From a virus, in IMG/VR virus record IMGVR_UViG_3300002835_000094, positions 24,987-88,986 of that record: DNA of 64,000 nucleotides; one strand, 5' to 3'. This document shows, piece after piece, positions 39,401-46,582 of the stretch. The notes beneath the pieces are model-generated. The model did no database searches. It was not told where the DNA came from and saw nothing but the letters and a program-made list of their open reading frames with translations. The position numbers and the translations under genes were made by a program. Every line of letters begins with the position of its first letter. The first letter of the stretch is position 1.

Positions 39401-39427
39401 AAAAGGGGGCTTAAGCCTCCTTTTTTT
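39401..39427 (+). terminator. Rho-independent terminator after the tmRNA
   Basis: Stem GGGGGC/GCCTCC with loop TTAA followed by seven T residues. Confidence 0.85.
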
Positions 39428-39471
39428 AAACTGATGGTCATGATCATATAAAAATCTACATTTACTAATAC

Positions 39472-39480
39472 TATAAATAC
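39472..39480 (+). promoter_or_regulatory. T4-like late promoter box
   Basis: TATAAATAC, an exact T4 late consensus. Predicted +1 about 39485; AGAGG (39488-39492) then serves the ATG at 39500. Confidence 0.75.
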
Positions 39481-39499
39481 ATATAATAGAGGATCAACG

Positions 39500-39754
39500 A
39501 TGCTAGAAAAGTTAAAGCAAAAACTCGCACAAACCGCACAAACTGTTGTTGATAATATAAAACTGCCCGAAGAACAAAGAAATCAACGTTTGGAAATTTG
39601 CAAGACTTGTGACCAGTTTCATTCTACTGATTTTTGCAAACTTTGCGGTTGTTATATGCCCGTGAAAACTTATATACCTAGTGTTTCCTGCCCACAAAAA
39701 AAGTGGTTACCGATTGCAGTCGTGAATTCGGATAAAACAGAAAATCTAGACTAA
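39500..39754 (+). CDS. Cys-rich zinc-ribbon-like protein, 84 aa
   Basis: A helical Gln/Lys-rich start is followed by EICKTCDQFHSTDFCKLCGC and a later Cys (VSCPQKKW). The six Cys in CxxC, CxxCxC and single arrangement suggest a small zinc-binding domain, a type common in tailed-phage genomes. It has its own consensus late promoter and ribosome site. Function unknown; a structural or assembly factor is possible. Confidence 0.75.
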   Translation: MLEKLKQKLAQTAQTVVDNIKLPEEQRNQRLEICKTCDQFHSTDFCKLCGCYMPVKTYIPSVSCPQKKWLPIAVVNSDKTENLD

Positions 39755-39758
39755 ATAA
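39750..39758 (+). promoter_or_regulatory. T4-like late promoter box (weak)
   Basis: ACTAAATAA over the stop codon of the Cys-rich gene, predicted +1 about 39763. GTGAGG (39761-39766) lies 8 bases before the ATG at 39775. Confidence 0.4.
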
Positions 39759-39774
39759 TAGTGAGGACATCCAG

Positions 39775-41418
39775 ATGAAATATATAATTGACTTTAAAGC
39801 CAACGTTACTCAAGAAGAAATAAATCACTATTTAGAATCTATTTCTGCAACTATAATCAAAGTTTTTAATAGATTTGAGGGTATCTATTTAGTAGAAACT
39901 ACAGCCATACCGACGATGGCTGACATTGTTGAACACTTAGTTGCTGATGAAGATAATCCGGTAAGTTTGCATTCTCATGTGGTTATTTTAGATGAAACAT
40001 ACGGAAAAAATACCTTAACAGGTGACATTTTAGAATTTGATAATACACTAGACCGAAACTGGTGGAAAGCCTATTCATTGGCCAATATCAATTTAGAAGA
40101 ACCTATTACGAGAATAGATCGCAGAGGTGCTAATAGTACAGTATATGTATTAGACAGTGGAATAGATACTACACATCCGGATTTTGTTGGCAGTGATGTA
40201 ACAAATCTTTGGAGCTTTGTCAACGATACATCTAGCAACAATGACACAAATGGTCACGGTACTGCTATTGCTAGCGTTATAGCCGGCCGCACATGCGGTA
40301 TTACTAATGCCAAAGTTAAGGGAGTAAAAATCTTCCAGAGTGGTGTTGCTACCAAGCAAAGTGACCTGCTTTCTGCATTAGATGCGATTTTTGATGATTT
40401 CGTTACAAATTTTCTAAATTCTAGTAACAATGGCGCTATTGTTAACTGTAGCTGGACCATTGATAAAAATTTACTAATTGAAAACAAAATACAGCAGATG
40501 ATAGATGCTGGTATACTATTTGTTTGCGCAGCCGGAAACAGTGGAATGCCTATAGATAATGCTACTCCTGCTTCAATGAATGACGTATTGACAATAGGAG
40601 CATATGACAGTGATTTCAGACCATGCTCATTCTCTAATTATACCGGAAGTAGCGCAATCTCATTAACGAATGGCGACACTAATCACGGTGCTTTAGATGG
40701 ATGGGCTCCTGGAAAAGACATTTTTGTAGCGATTCCAGGCGGCACAACAGGAAATGCTTCGGGTACTAGTATTGCAGCAGCATTACATTCGGCTGCATTG
40801 GCGTATAACATGACATGGCATTTTCCTGAGTTAATTGGAGTAATATCTCCTAATTACTATATGAGCAGCGGATCACTGAGCCGCCAAGATATGTTGGATT
40901 TAACTGATCCAAAATATGCAGGCAGTGTTAATAAAATAACTTCAATCTACTCAGAATTTCAATCAAGCACCTTATCATATTCACTTTTTACAAAAGCTGA
41001 AGAAGGTCAACCTCACATATTGAATATATTTTCTCCTTCAGTAGTAGAGAAATTTGAATATGACATTGATTTGCCAGCAGGATTAAAAATAACTTCTTCT
41101 GGAAAACTTTACGGAGTTGTACCCGCAATTACAAGCAATACCAGTGATTACGAATATGTCAAAATACCATTGAGAGCTACATTCAGAAATGGAACATTGC
41201 AAGATTATGATTTAGAAATCGTGACTTATCGTTCCGGTATTGATTTAAGCACATTAGCACAAAATGATCCTATTCTAAACATTAAATTACAATCTATCCA
41301 GTGTTCATTAGATCCTTGTGAGACTCTAGACGGGTGCTTTGACAACTGCGTCGGCGGAGGCTGTACTATATATTTTGATCCTGGCTGTGAATTGAAAGGC
41401 AGATGTAGTTGTTTCTGA
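39775..41418 (+). CDS. Subtilisin-like (S8) serine protease with Cys-rich tail, 547 aa
   Basis: The S8 catalytic triad is clear: Asp127 in VLDSGID, His161 in NGHGTAIASVIAG and Ser332 in ASGTSIAAA, with the oxyanion Asn255 in AAGNSG. The first ~100 residues look like an I9-type propeptide. After the protease domain come about 130 residues of beta sequence (LNIFSPSVVEKFEYDIDLPA) and a C-terminal tail with eight Cys in about 38 residues. No signal peptide is present, so it may be a virion protease or act inside the cell. Late promoter upstream. Confidence 0.9.
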   Translation: MKYIIDFKANVTQEEINHYLESISATIIKVFNRFEGIYLVETTAIPTMADIVEHLVADEDNPVSLHSHVVILDETYGKNTLTGDILEFDNTLDRNWWKAYSLANINLEEPITRIDRRGANSTVYVLDSGIDTTHPDFVGSDVTNLWSFVNDTSSNNDTNGHGTAIASVIAGRTCGITNAKVKGVKIFQSGVATKQSDLLSALDAIFDDFVTNFLNSSNNGAIVNCSWTIDKNLLIENKIQQMIDAGILFVCAAGNSGMPIDNATPASMNDVLTIGAYDSDFRPCSFSNYTGSSAISLTNGDTNHGALDGWAPGKDIFVAIPGGTTGNASGTSIAAALHSAALAYNMTWHFPELIGVISPNYYMSSGSLSRQDMLDLTDPKYAGSVNKITSIYSEFQSSTLSYSLFTKAEEGQPHILNIFSPSVVEKFEYDIDLPAGLKITSSGKLYGVVPAITSNTSDYEYVKIPLRATFRNGTLQDYDLEIVTYRSGIDLSTLAQNDPILNIKLQSIQCSLDPCETLDGCFDNCVGGGCTIYFDPGCELKGRCSCF

Positions 41419-41422
41419 TACA

Positions 41423-42268
41423 ATGTGGTTTAAAGTTTCAAGTGATACTATAGACTTTACAACTCCTGTAAACTATACAAACACCATTGATGCGCTTGAG
41501 TTAACAGTCAAGCAGATAATGGCTAATTATAAACCACCATACCATTTAATGGTCACTGGTGGTGTAGATAGCCAAACTGTTTTATTAGCCTGGAAATGGT
41601 TTGGTAAAAACTATATACCCACCAGCGTCCGATATAACACAGATTTAAACTCTCATGATTTAGAAACATTAGATGTTTTTTCAGCCAGAGAAAACATGGA
41701 AGTCCAGTATCTGGATTTTGATTTACTAGGTTTTTATGAACACGAATATTTCAGACTGGCAGACGTTTACAAAATAACTAGTCCGCACTTTGGTGCTCAC
41801 TTGGGTATGACTGAACATCTGGACGGAACTGTAATTTTTAGCGGGGATAGATTGACCAAAGCTAAAGCAGTTATTGGGTATAACAACATTTGTTTGTATA
41901 ATGCTAGTTTACAACGCTCAACTGTTCCTTACTTTTTATCACAAACGCCTGAAATTGCTTATAGTAATATATATGAACTTTCTCAGAATTTGTCAAGCGA
42001 GTATCATAAGGAAACAAATCAATATAACAAAAAGATAATATCATTGCAATCAGTTGGAATTCCGATTATACCGCAAATCACTAAATATACAGGTTTTGAA
42101 CGGGTAAAAGACTTTTACGACCAGTACGCCTATAAAATTTCAAATAGACTCAAACTTAAATATTCAAACAAACCCAGTAAAAGACCCTATGACCTATTGC
42201 TCAGATATCCACTAGAAGAAAAATTTGGTTGCAATAATTTTAAATATATCATAAACAAACTTCCGTAA
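41423..42268 (+). CDS. PP-loop ATPase (asparagine-synthetase/N-type fold), 281 aa
   Basis: LMVTGGVDSQTVLLAWKWFG at about residues 43-62 is the SGGxDS PP-loop that binds ATP pyrophosphate in N-type ATPases such as asparagine synthetase, QueC and NAD synthetase. SVRYNTDLNSHDLET follows, as in adenylating enzymes. There is no glutaminase domain. It would adenylate a carboxylate, carbonyl or base, target unknown. It sits four bases after the protease gene and is followed by a 145-base gap before the porin. Confidence 0.7.
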   Translation: MWFKVSSDTIDFTTPVNYTNTIDALELTVKQIMANYKPPYHLMVTGGVDSQTVLLAWKWFGKNYIPTSVRYNTDLNSHDLETLDVFSARENMEVQYLDFDLLGFYEHEYFRLADVYKITSPHFGAHLGMTEHLDGTVIFSGDRLTKAKAVIGYNNICLYNASLQRSTVPYFLSQTPEIAYSNIYELSQNLSSEYHKETNQYNKKIISLQSVGIPIIPQITKYTGFERVKDFYDQYAYKISNRLKLKYSNKPSKRPYDLLLRYPLEEKFGCNNFKYIINKLP

Positions 42269-42355
42269 TATATAACCATAAACTAAAAGCACTTATTACG
42301 CATAATAGTAAGATACTTGGTGTAAACTATAAAAGTATTTGGATTTTTTTGTCTC

Positions 42356-42364
42356 AATAAATAT
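42356..42364 (+). promoter_or_regulatory. T4-like late promoter box
   Basis: AATAAATAT, predicted +1 about 42369, three bases before a perfect 20-base palindrome that forms the start of the porin leader. Confidence 0.55.
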
Positions 42365-42371
42365 TAATCTA

Positions 42372-42391
42372 GCCTGTTAAATTTAACAGGC
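42372..42391 (+). promoter_or_regulatory. 5' hairpin in porin mRNA leader
   Basis: GCCTGTTAAATTTAACAGGC is a perfect inverted repeat just inside the predicted 5' end of the porin transcript. ATTTTT follows, so it could end transcription, but the ribosome site (AAGGA, 42403-42407) lies directly after, so a stability hairpin of the ompA-leader type is more likely. Confidence 0.5.
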
Positions 42392-42413
42392 ATTTTTACA
42401 TAAGGAAAAAAGC

Positions 42414-43325
42414 ATGAAGAAAATTATAATGGCAACTTTATTGATGGGGCTAGTTTCAGTTGCTAGTGCTCAGGTAACAATAAACGGAAAAGTCAGCGCA
42501 TTTGTTGATAACTCTAAAGTTGGTAATGGTTCTACCAGTACTCAACTTGTTACTGAACCAACCAGCAACTTTGCACTATCAGTTAAAGAAAAAATGGGCC
42601 GTGATTTGTTTGCCCGAGCCACTGTAGAAACATCATTGAAGGGTAACACCTTTGGAGGTGATGATACTAGAGTTGGTGATCGTCAAGCAACAGTCGGTCT
42701 TGCCAATAAGTTTGGTAGTGTTGACTTAGGTCGCAATGTACACAGCCACTTCTTAGCAATCACTAAAAATGATGTTTTCGGAACATTGTATGGTAGTGTT
42801 GCAGGTGATGTACACAATCTACGCGGATTGCGTTTAGCAGATGCTGTATATGCTACAATGGTTCCTGTTAAGGGTTCTGTAGTTGCGTATGAGCGTACAC
42901 TAAATGGTCCTGGCGCAGACGCTGAAGTTTTTGCCGGCTCAACTAAAATCGCAAGATTACATGTTGATGTTGCACGTTTCCAACAAGGAACAGAAAAGAG
43001 CACAGTATTCGGTGCTCAAACTAAATTGATGGGAACTACAGTAGCGTATGTATACAGCGACAACGAAGGTCTAGTAACTAGCAAAGGTCAAACGCTTGGT
43101 GTAGCACGTGATATGGGTCATATCACTGCAAAGGCAAGTTATGGCCGTACAAATACAGACACAACTGCTTACAATGTTGGTGCTGATTACAATTTAAGCA
43201 AGCGTACTGCTTTGCATGTTGTATATCGCAATGTTGATAGAAGTGCTGTAAGTTGTTTAGCTATTGGCTGTCCTGCAGCCAATGGTACTAGTGGATTTGG
43301 TGTTGGTGTAACACACAAGTTTTAA
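42414..43325 (+). CDS. Outer-membrane porin, 303 aa
   Basis: A signal peptide (MKKIIMATLLMGLVSVASA, cut before Gln) is followed by QVTINGKVSAFVDNS, the usual first strand of Gram-negative general porins, alternating beta strands throughout, and a C-terminal GVGVTHKF ending in Phe, the BAM assembly signal. It resembles trimeric porins of betaproteobacteria and is close to their usual length (330-380, slightly short). In a phage it would change the permeability of the host outer membrane. Its own late promoter, leader hairpin and terminator, and the next gene pstS, suggest a role in nutrient, perhaps phosphate, entry. Two Cys near the C-terminus (SCLAIGCP) could form a loop disulfide. Confidence 0.88.
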   Translation: MKKIIMATLLMGLVSVASAQVTINGKVSAFVDNSKVGNGSTSTQLVTEPTSNFALSVKEKMGRDLFARATVETSLKGNTFGGDDTRVGDRQATVGLANKFGSVDLGRNVHSHFLAITKNDVFGTLYGSVAGDVHNLRGLRLADAVYATMVPVKGSVVAYERTLNGPGADAEVFAGSTKIARLHVDVARFQQGTEKSTVFGAQTKLMGTTVAYVYSDNEGLVTSKGQTLGVARDMGHITAKASYGRTNTDTTAYNVGADYNLSKRTALHVVYRNVDRSAVSCLAIGCPAANGTSGFGVGVTHKF

Positions 43326-43344
43326 TTTTATCTTTGCCAAAATA

Positions 43345-43369
43345 CAAAAGGGGCCATTGGCCCCTTTTG
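43345..43369 (+). terminator. Hairpin terminator after porin
   Basis: CAAAAGGGGCC and GGCCCCTTTTG form an 11-pair stem with loop ATT. The T run is short (four). Its last bases overlap the first Pho half-site. Confidence 0.75.
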
Positions 43370-43405
43370 TCATAAACTGTCACAATTTTGTCATAATTTC
43401 TTAAC
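43367..43405 (+). promoter_or_regulatory. Pho box (PhoB half-sites) upstream of pstS
   Basis: Direct repeats TTGTCAT (43367-43373), CTGTCAC (43377-43383) and TTGTCAT (43388-43394), plus a weak TCTTAAC (43399-43405), spaced 10, 11 and 11 bases with AT-rich gaps. These match the PhoB CTGTCAT half-site. The next TAAATA (43416-43421) lies ten bases after the last unit, where the -10 of a PhoB-activated promoter belongs. Confidence 0.8.
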
Positions 43406-43413
43406 ACTTTTTT

Positions 43414-43422
43414 TGTAAATAC
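43414..43422 (+). promoter_or_regulatory. Late box / extended -10 of the pstS promoter
   Basis: TGTAAATAC can be read as a T4-type late box (+1 about 43427) or as an extended sigma70 -10 (TGTAAATA) served by the Pho box. AAGGAG (43438-43443) precedes the ATG at 43450. Confidence 0.6.
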
Positions 43423-43449
43423 AGTTGTTCAACACACAAGGAGACAAGT

Positions 43450-44439
43450 ATGAACAAAATAATTGCTATGGTATTAGCAGCCGTATCATTCACGGCACAC
43501 GCACAGACAATTAATGGAGCCGGGGCAACATTCCCGGCTCCGCTTTATGCTAAGTGGGCAGATGCCTATAATAAAGAAACTGGTATTAGATTAAATTATC
43601 AAAGTGTAGGATCAGGTGCAGGCATAAGACAAATTGAAGCCAAGACAGTAGCGTTCGGTGCAAGTGATATGCCATTAAAAGACGACAAATTATCTAGCAT
43701 GGGTGCAACACAGTTCCCTACAGTAATTGGTGGAGTAGTACCTGTCATTAATCTGAAAGAAGTCAAGCCTGGCGAAATGAAACTCACCGGACAAGTAATT
43801 GCAGATATCTATTTAGGTAAGATTAAAAAGTGGGATGATCCTGCTATTGCAAACCTTAATCCATCATTAAAACTACCCAATCAAGATATTGCTGTAGTTC
43901 GTCGTGCAGATGGTAGCGGCACGACATTCTTATGGACAAACTATCTAAGCAAAGTTAATAGCGAATTTAAAGAAACAATTGGAGAAGGTACTGCTGTTAA
44001 CTGGAAAGTTGGTGTAGGTGGCAAGGGTAATGAGGGCGTTAGTGCTATGGTTCGTCAACTACCCGGTGCACTAGGTTATGTTGAGTATGCTTATGTCAAA
44101 CAAACTAAAATGAATTGGGTGCAGATGCAGAATAAAGATGGTCAGTGGGTAGCTCCTGATGATTTAACATTCAAGGCTGCGGCAGCAAATGCTACATGGG
44201 AAAAAACATTTTTCCAAGTATTAACTGATCAACCTGGCAGGACTGCATGGCCTGTTACAGGTGCCACATTCATCATCATGTATCTAAAGAATGACAAACC
44301 ACAAGAAGCACAAGAAGCATTAAAATTCTTTAGATGGGCTTTTGCTAAGGGCGATAAGATGGCAGAAGAACTTGATTATGTTCCTCTACCAGACAGTGTT
44401 GTAGCGTTAGTAGAAAAAGAAATAAGTAAAATTAAATAA
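43450..44439 (+). CDS. pstS: Phosphate-binding protein PstS, 329 aa
   Basis: Periplasmic phosphate-binding component of the PstSCAB transporter. A signal peptide (MNKIIAMVLAAVSFTAHA) is followed by TINGAGATFPAPLYAKWADA, the PstS opening block. SVGSGAGIRQIEAKTVAFGA and RRADGSGTTFLWTNYLS carry the Ser, Arg, Asp and Thr residues that bind phosphate, and GVGGKGNEGVSA follows. Length fits. No pstC, A or B is visible, so it would feed the host transporter. The Pho box upstream means host PhoB can switch it on; the overlapping late box may allow expression without phosphate stress. A strong terminator follows. Confidence 0.97.
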   Translation: MNKIIAMVLAAVSFTAHAQTINGAGATFPAPLYAKWADAYNKETGIRLNYQSVGSGAGIRQIEAKTVAFGASDMPLKDDKLSSMGATQFPTVIGGVVPVINLKEVKPGEMKLTGQVIADIYLGKIKKWDDPAIANLNPSLKLPNQDIAVVRRADGSGTTFLWTNYLSKVNSEFKETIGEGTAVNWKVGVGGKGNEGVSAMVRQLPGALGYVEYAYVKQTKMNWVQMQNKDGQWVAPDDLTFKAAAANATWEKTFFQVLTDQPGRTAWPVTGATFIIMYLKNDKPQEAQEALKFFRWAFAKGDKMAEELDYVPLPDSVVALVEKEISKIK

Positions 44440-44482
44440 ACCGACCACAAGATAAGGTGGTGCTGGATATCCGTAACCAGCA

Positions 44483-44503
44483 GGCCCGAAAGGGCCTTTT
44501 TTT
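44483..44503 (+). terminator. Rho-independent terminator after pstS
   Basis: GGCCC GAAA GGGCC followed by seven T residues. A GCTGG/CCAGC hairpin lies just before it. Confidence 0.88.
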
Positions 44504-44528
44504 ATAATAGGTTTGTAATTAATAACAC

Positions 44529-44537
44529 GATAAATAT
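44529..44537 (+). promoter_or_regulatory. T4-like late promoter box
   Basis: GATAAATAT, predicted +1 exactly at the A of the ATG at 44542. No ribosome site is possible upstream, so the mRNA would be leaderless. Confidence 0.65.
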
Positions 44538-44541
44538 TCGT

Positions 44542-45390
44542 ATGACACCAAAGACTTATCGCGCCATTTTTGTCAGTGATGTTCATTTAGGCACTAGAGA
44601 TAGTAAAGCCGAACAACTAAATAATTTTCTCAAGCACAACACTTGTGAAACATTGTACTTAGTGGGTGATATTTTGGATGTTTGGCGTATACAGCAAAAC
44701 AAATGGCGCTGGAAGCAAAGCCATACTAATGTTGTCAGACGAATATTAGGTCATGCTAAACGTGGTACTCGCGTGATTTATGTGGCAGGCAATCATGATG
44801 AATTTTTACGACCACTCATGCCTTATAATATCGGCTTTGGTAATGTTGAAGTAACCAACCAAACTGAACACATAGGTGTAGATGGCAAACATTATCTTGT
44901 AATACACGGAGATTTATTTGATGGAATTACTAGATTAGCGCCGTGGTTAGCATTTTTAGGTGACAAAGCATACGATGTGGTATTATGGTTAAACAACAAG
45001 TTCAATTGGTGGCGTCATAAATTTGGATTTGGTTATTGGAGTTTGAGTCAATATTTGAAACAGCGAGTGAAAAAGGCTGTTGACTTTATATTTCAGTTTG
45101 AAAAAAATTTAGTTGCTTATTGTAAGAAGCGTGGTTTTGATGGTGTGATCTGTGGGCACATTCATCATGCTGAAATAAAAGAAATTGATGGCATTGTTTA
45201 TATGAATGATGGCGACTGGGTAGAATCTATGACTGCATTGGTTGAACACCACGATGGCCACTGGGAAATCGTAATTTGGACTAAGGAGAGTGACAATGTG
45301 GTTACTAATTTTGATAGCAGTACACATAAACAATCCCGCCGACGTGCCGGGCAAAGCAGTGATAAAATTTCAGACACAGACGGAGTGTGA
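44542..45390 (+). CDS. plcP: PlcP-type metallophosphoesterase (LpxH-like superfamily), 282 aa
   Basis: Calcineurin-like phosphoesterase with metal ligands SDVHLG (Asp13, His15), VGDILD (Asp43), GNHDE (83-87), VIHGD and CGHIHH (204-209). Automatic annotation would call it UDP-2,3-diacylglucosamine hydrolase. However, the pattern FVSDVHLGT, WRWKQSHTNVVR, GTRVIYVAGNHDEFLR, WLAFLGDKAYD and DGDWVESMTALVEH is that of the PlcP phospholipase C group, which removes phosphorylated headgroups to give diacylglycerol under phosphate starvation. A GT4 transferase follows, as in bacterial plcP-agt operons, and pstS precedes. No signal peptide. The last ~33 residues overlap the next gene and look unconserved. 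Confidence 0.82.
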   Translation: MTPKTYRAIFVSDVHLGTRDSKAEQLNNFLKHNTCETLYLVGDILDVWRIQQNKWRWKQSHTNVVRRILGHAKRGTRVIYVAGNHDEFLRPLMPYNIGFGNVEVTNQTEHIGVDGKHYLVIHGDLFDGITRLAPWLAFLGDKAYDVVLWLNNKFNWWRHKFGFGYWSLSQYLKQRVKKAVDFIFQFEKNLVAYCKKRGFDGVICGHIHHAEIKEIDGIVYMNDGDWVESMTALVEHHDGHWEIVIWTKESDNVVTNFDSSTHKQSRRRAGQSSDKISDTDGV

Positions 45391-45508
45391 ACAGGCATTA
45401 AAATCAGTAGAATACTGGTTAAAGTTTGATAGTTTTAAGATACAAGGAGGTTGTTATGAAAGTAAGAAAGTTGATCAAAAAACATTACAAGGCTTGCGTC
45501 CAGCATAA
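45296..45508 (+). CDS. Small secreted or membrane-anchored protein, 70 aa
   Basis: Start chosen at ATG 45296, eight bases after AAGGAG (45282-45287); a GTG at 45290 would be too close to it. The N-terminus (MWLLILIAVHI) is hydrophobic and could be a short anchor or signal, followed by a polar domain with two Cys (TQTECEQALK; IQGGCYES). It overlaps the end of the PlcP-type gene by 95 bases in another frame and the next small gene by 53. Small proteins of this plan are common in large phages. Function unknown. Confidence 0.65.
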   Translation: MWLLILIAVHINNPADVPGKAVIKFQTQTECEQALKSVEYWLKFDSFKIQGGCYESKKVDQKTLQGLRPA

Positions 45509-45587
45509 TCAAGCTCGGGAAAAAAAGACTTGGTTAAAACTTTTAAAGAAAAGTCTACATCATAAACATACAGAATCTATAAAGTGA
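45456..45587 (+). CDS. 43-residue basic protein
   Basis: Preceded by a strong AAGGAGG at 45444-45450, six bases before ATG 45456. The product is Lys/His-rich (KKHYKACVQHNQAREKK; LKKSLHHKHTESIK), with one Cys and a net positive charge. Its TGA overlaps the GTG start of the glycosyltransferase gene, so it may mainly couple translation to it. Function unknown. Confidence 0.6.
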   Translation: MKVRKLIKKHYKACVQHNQAREKKTWLKLLKKSLHHKHTESIK

Positions 45588-46582
45588 AAACTATACTGAT
45601 TATAACTGATAATTTACCAAATCAAATAAATGGTGTCGTTACAACCTACAAAAATATTGAGGCTATGGCGCTTCACGACAATTATCGTGTTGTTTTTATT
45701 GATCCCGGGAGGTTCCGCTATATTGGTTGCCCTGGCTACAACGAAGTCAAGATTGCCTTTCCCAGGAAGATCGGCCAGGCGATTGAGAAGATATCTCCGG
45801 ATCATATCCATATCGCCACCGAAGGTCCTGTGGGTTTGTGTGCTAGACAATATCTTGACAAACACGGTTATCGCTACAATACTGCTTATCATACTAAGTT
45901 TCCAGAAGGAATTAGAAAGTTATTTGGAATACCTGAAAGTATTACTTGGCCTTTAGTTAGATGGTTTCACAAACATTCAGGTAAAGTATTGACCACCACT
46001 GACAGTATGGTGAATGAACTGCGTGAGCATGGATTTGATGGAGAAATTGTTAGCTGGACTAGAGGCGTTGATAGAAAGGTTTTTAATTCTTCTCAAAGAA
46101 ATAGAAATGACGATGTTAAATTGTTGGTCTGTGTAAGCCGAGTTAGTAAAGAAAAAAATCTAGAAGATTTCTTTAAATTAGAATATCCTAACAGTTATAA
46201 AATAATGGTAGGGGATGGACCAATGTTGGAAACATATAAGAAGAAATACCCCGATATACAATTTGTAGGTTTTAAAACAGGTCATGAATTGGCATATTAC
46301 TATGCTAATGCTGATGTATTTGTTTTTCCAAGTCAATGGGAAACATTTGGTATTGTTATGATAGAAGCAATGGCATGCGGTACACCGGTGGCAGCATATA
46401 GATGTCAGGGACCAATGGATGTAATTGACGAGGGTATCACTGGCTATATGGAACAAGAGTTATCTATTGCAATCCAGCGTTGTTTGCATTTGGATAGGCA
46501 GATAGTTTTAAATGGAAGTCAACGATGGAGTTGGCAACAGGCTTGGGAAATATTTAAAAACAACTTAGTCCCTATCAAGTAA
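45584..46582 (+). CDS. GT4 glycosyltransferase, Agt-like (diacylglycerol glycosylation proposed), 332 aa
   Basis: GT-B fold family-4 enzyme. Its N-terminal DNLPNQINGVVTTYKN, HIATEGPVGLCAR and AYHTKFPEGIR are the blocks of the group found beside plcP, and ETFGIVMIE (Glu253 and Glu261) is the EX7E catalytic/donor motif. In alphaproteobacteria such Agt enzymes put a sugar on diacylglycerol to make glycolipids that replace phospholipids when phosphate is scarce. Start is GTG 45584, overlapping the TGA of the preceding mini-gene. The lipid acceptor is inferred from context; a mannosyl- or LPS-type transferase is the alternative. Confidence 0.8.
   Translation: MKTILIITDNLPNQINGVVTTYKNIEAMALHDNYRVVFIDPGRFRYIGCPGYNEVKIAFPRKIGQAIEKISPDHIHIATEGPVGLCARQYLDKHGYRYNTAYHTKFPEGIRKLFGIPESITWPLVRWFHKHSGKVLTTTDSMVNELREHGFDGEIVSWTRGVDRKVFNSSQRNRNDDVKLLVCVSRVSKEKNLEDFFKLEYPNSYKIMVGDGPMLETYKKKYPDIQFVGFKTGHELAYYYANADVFVFPSQWETFGIVMIEAMACGTPVAAYRCQGPMDVIDEGITGYMEQELSIAIQRCLHLDRQIVLNGSQRWSWQQAWEIFKNNLVPIK

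Noticed and set aside
44542-45390. LpxH (UDP-2,3-diacylglucosamine hydrolase) as the identity of the metallophosphoesterase
   Set aside because: It shares the superfamily metal motifs, but the blocks around them and the GT4 neighbour fit the PlcP group better. Kept as the main alternative.
42414-46582. Host chromosomal segment or assembly error carrying porin, pstS and lipid genes
   Set aside because: The block is interleaved with phage late boxes identical to those before virion genes, and is flanked by phage-type genes on the same strand without a breakpoint.
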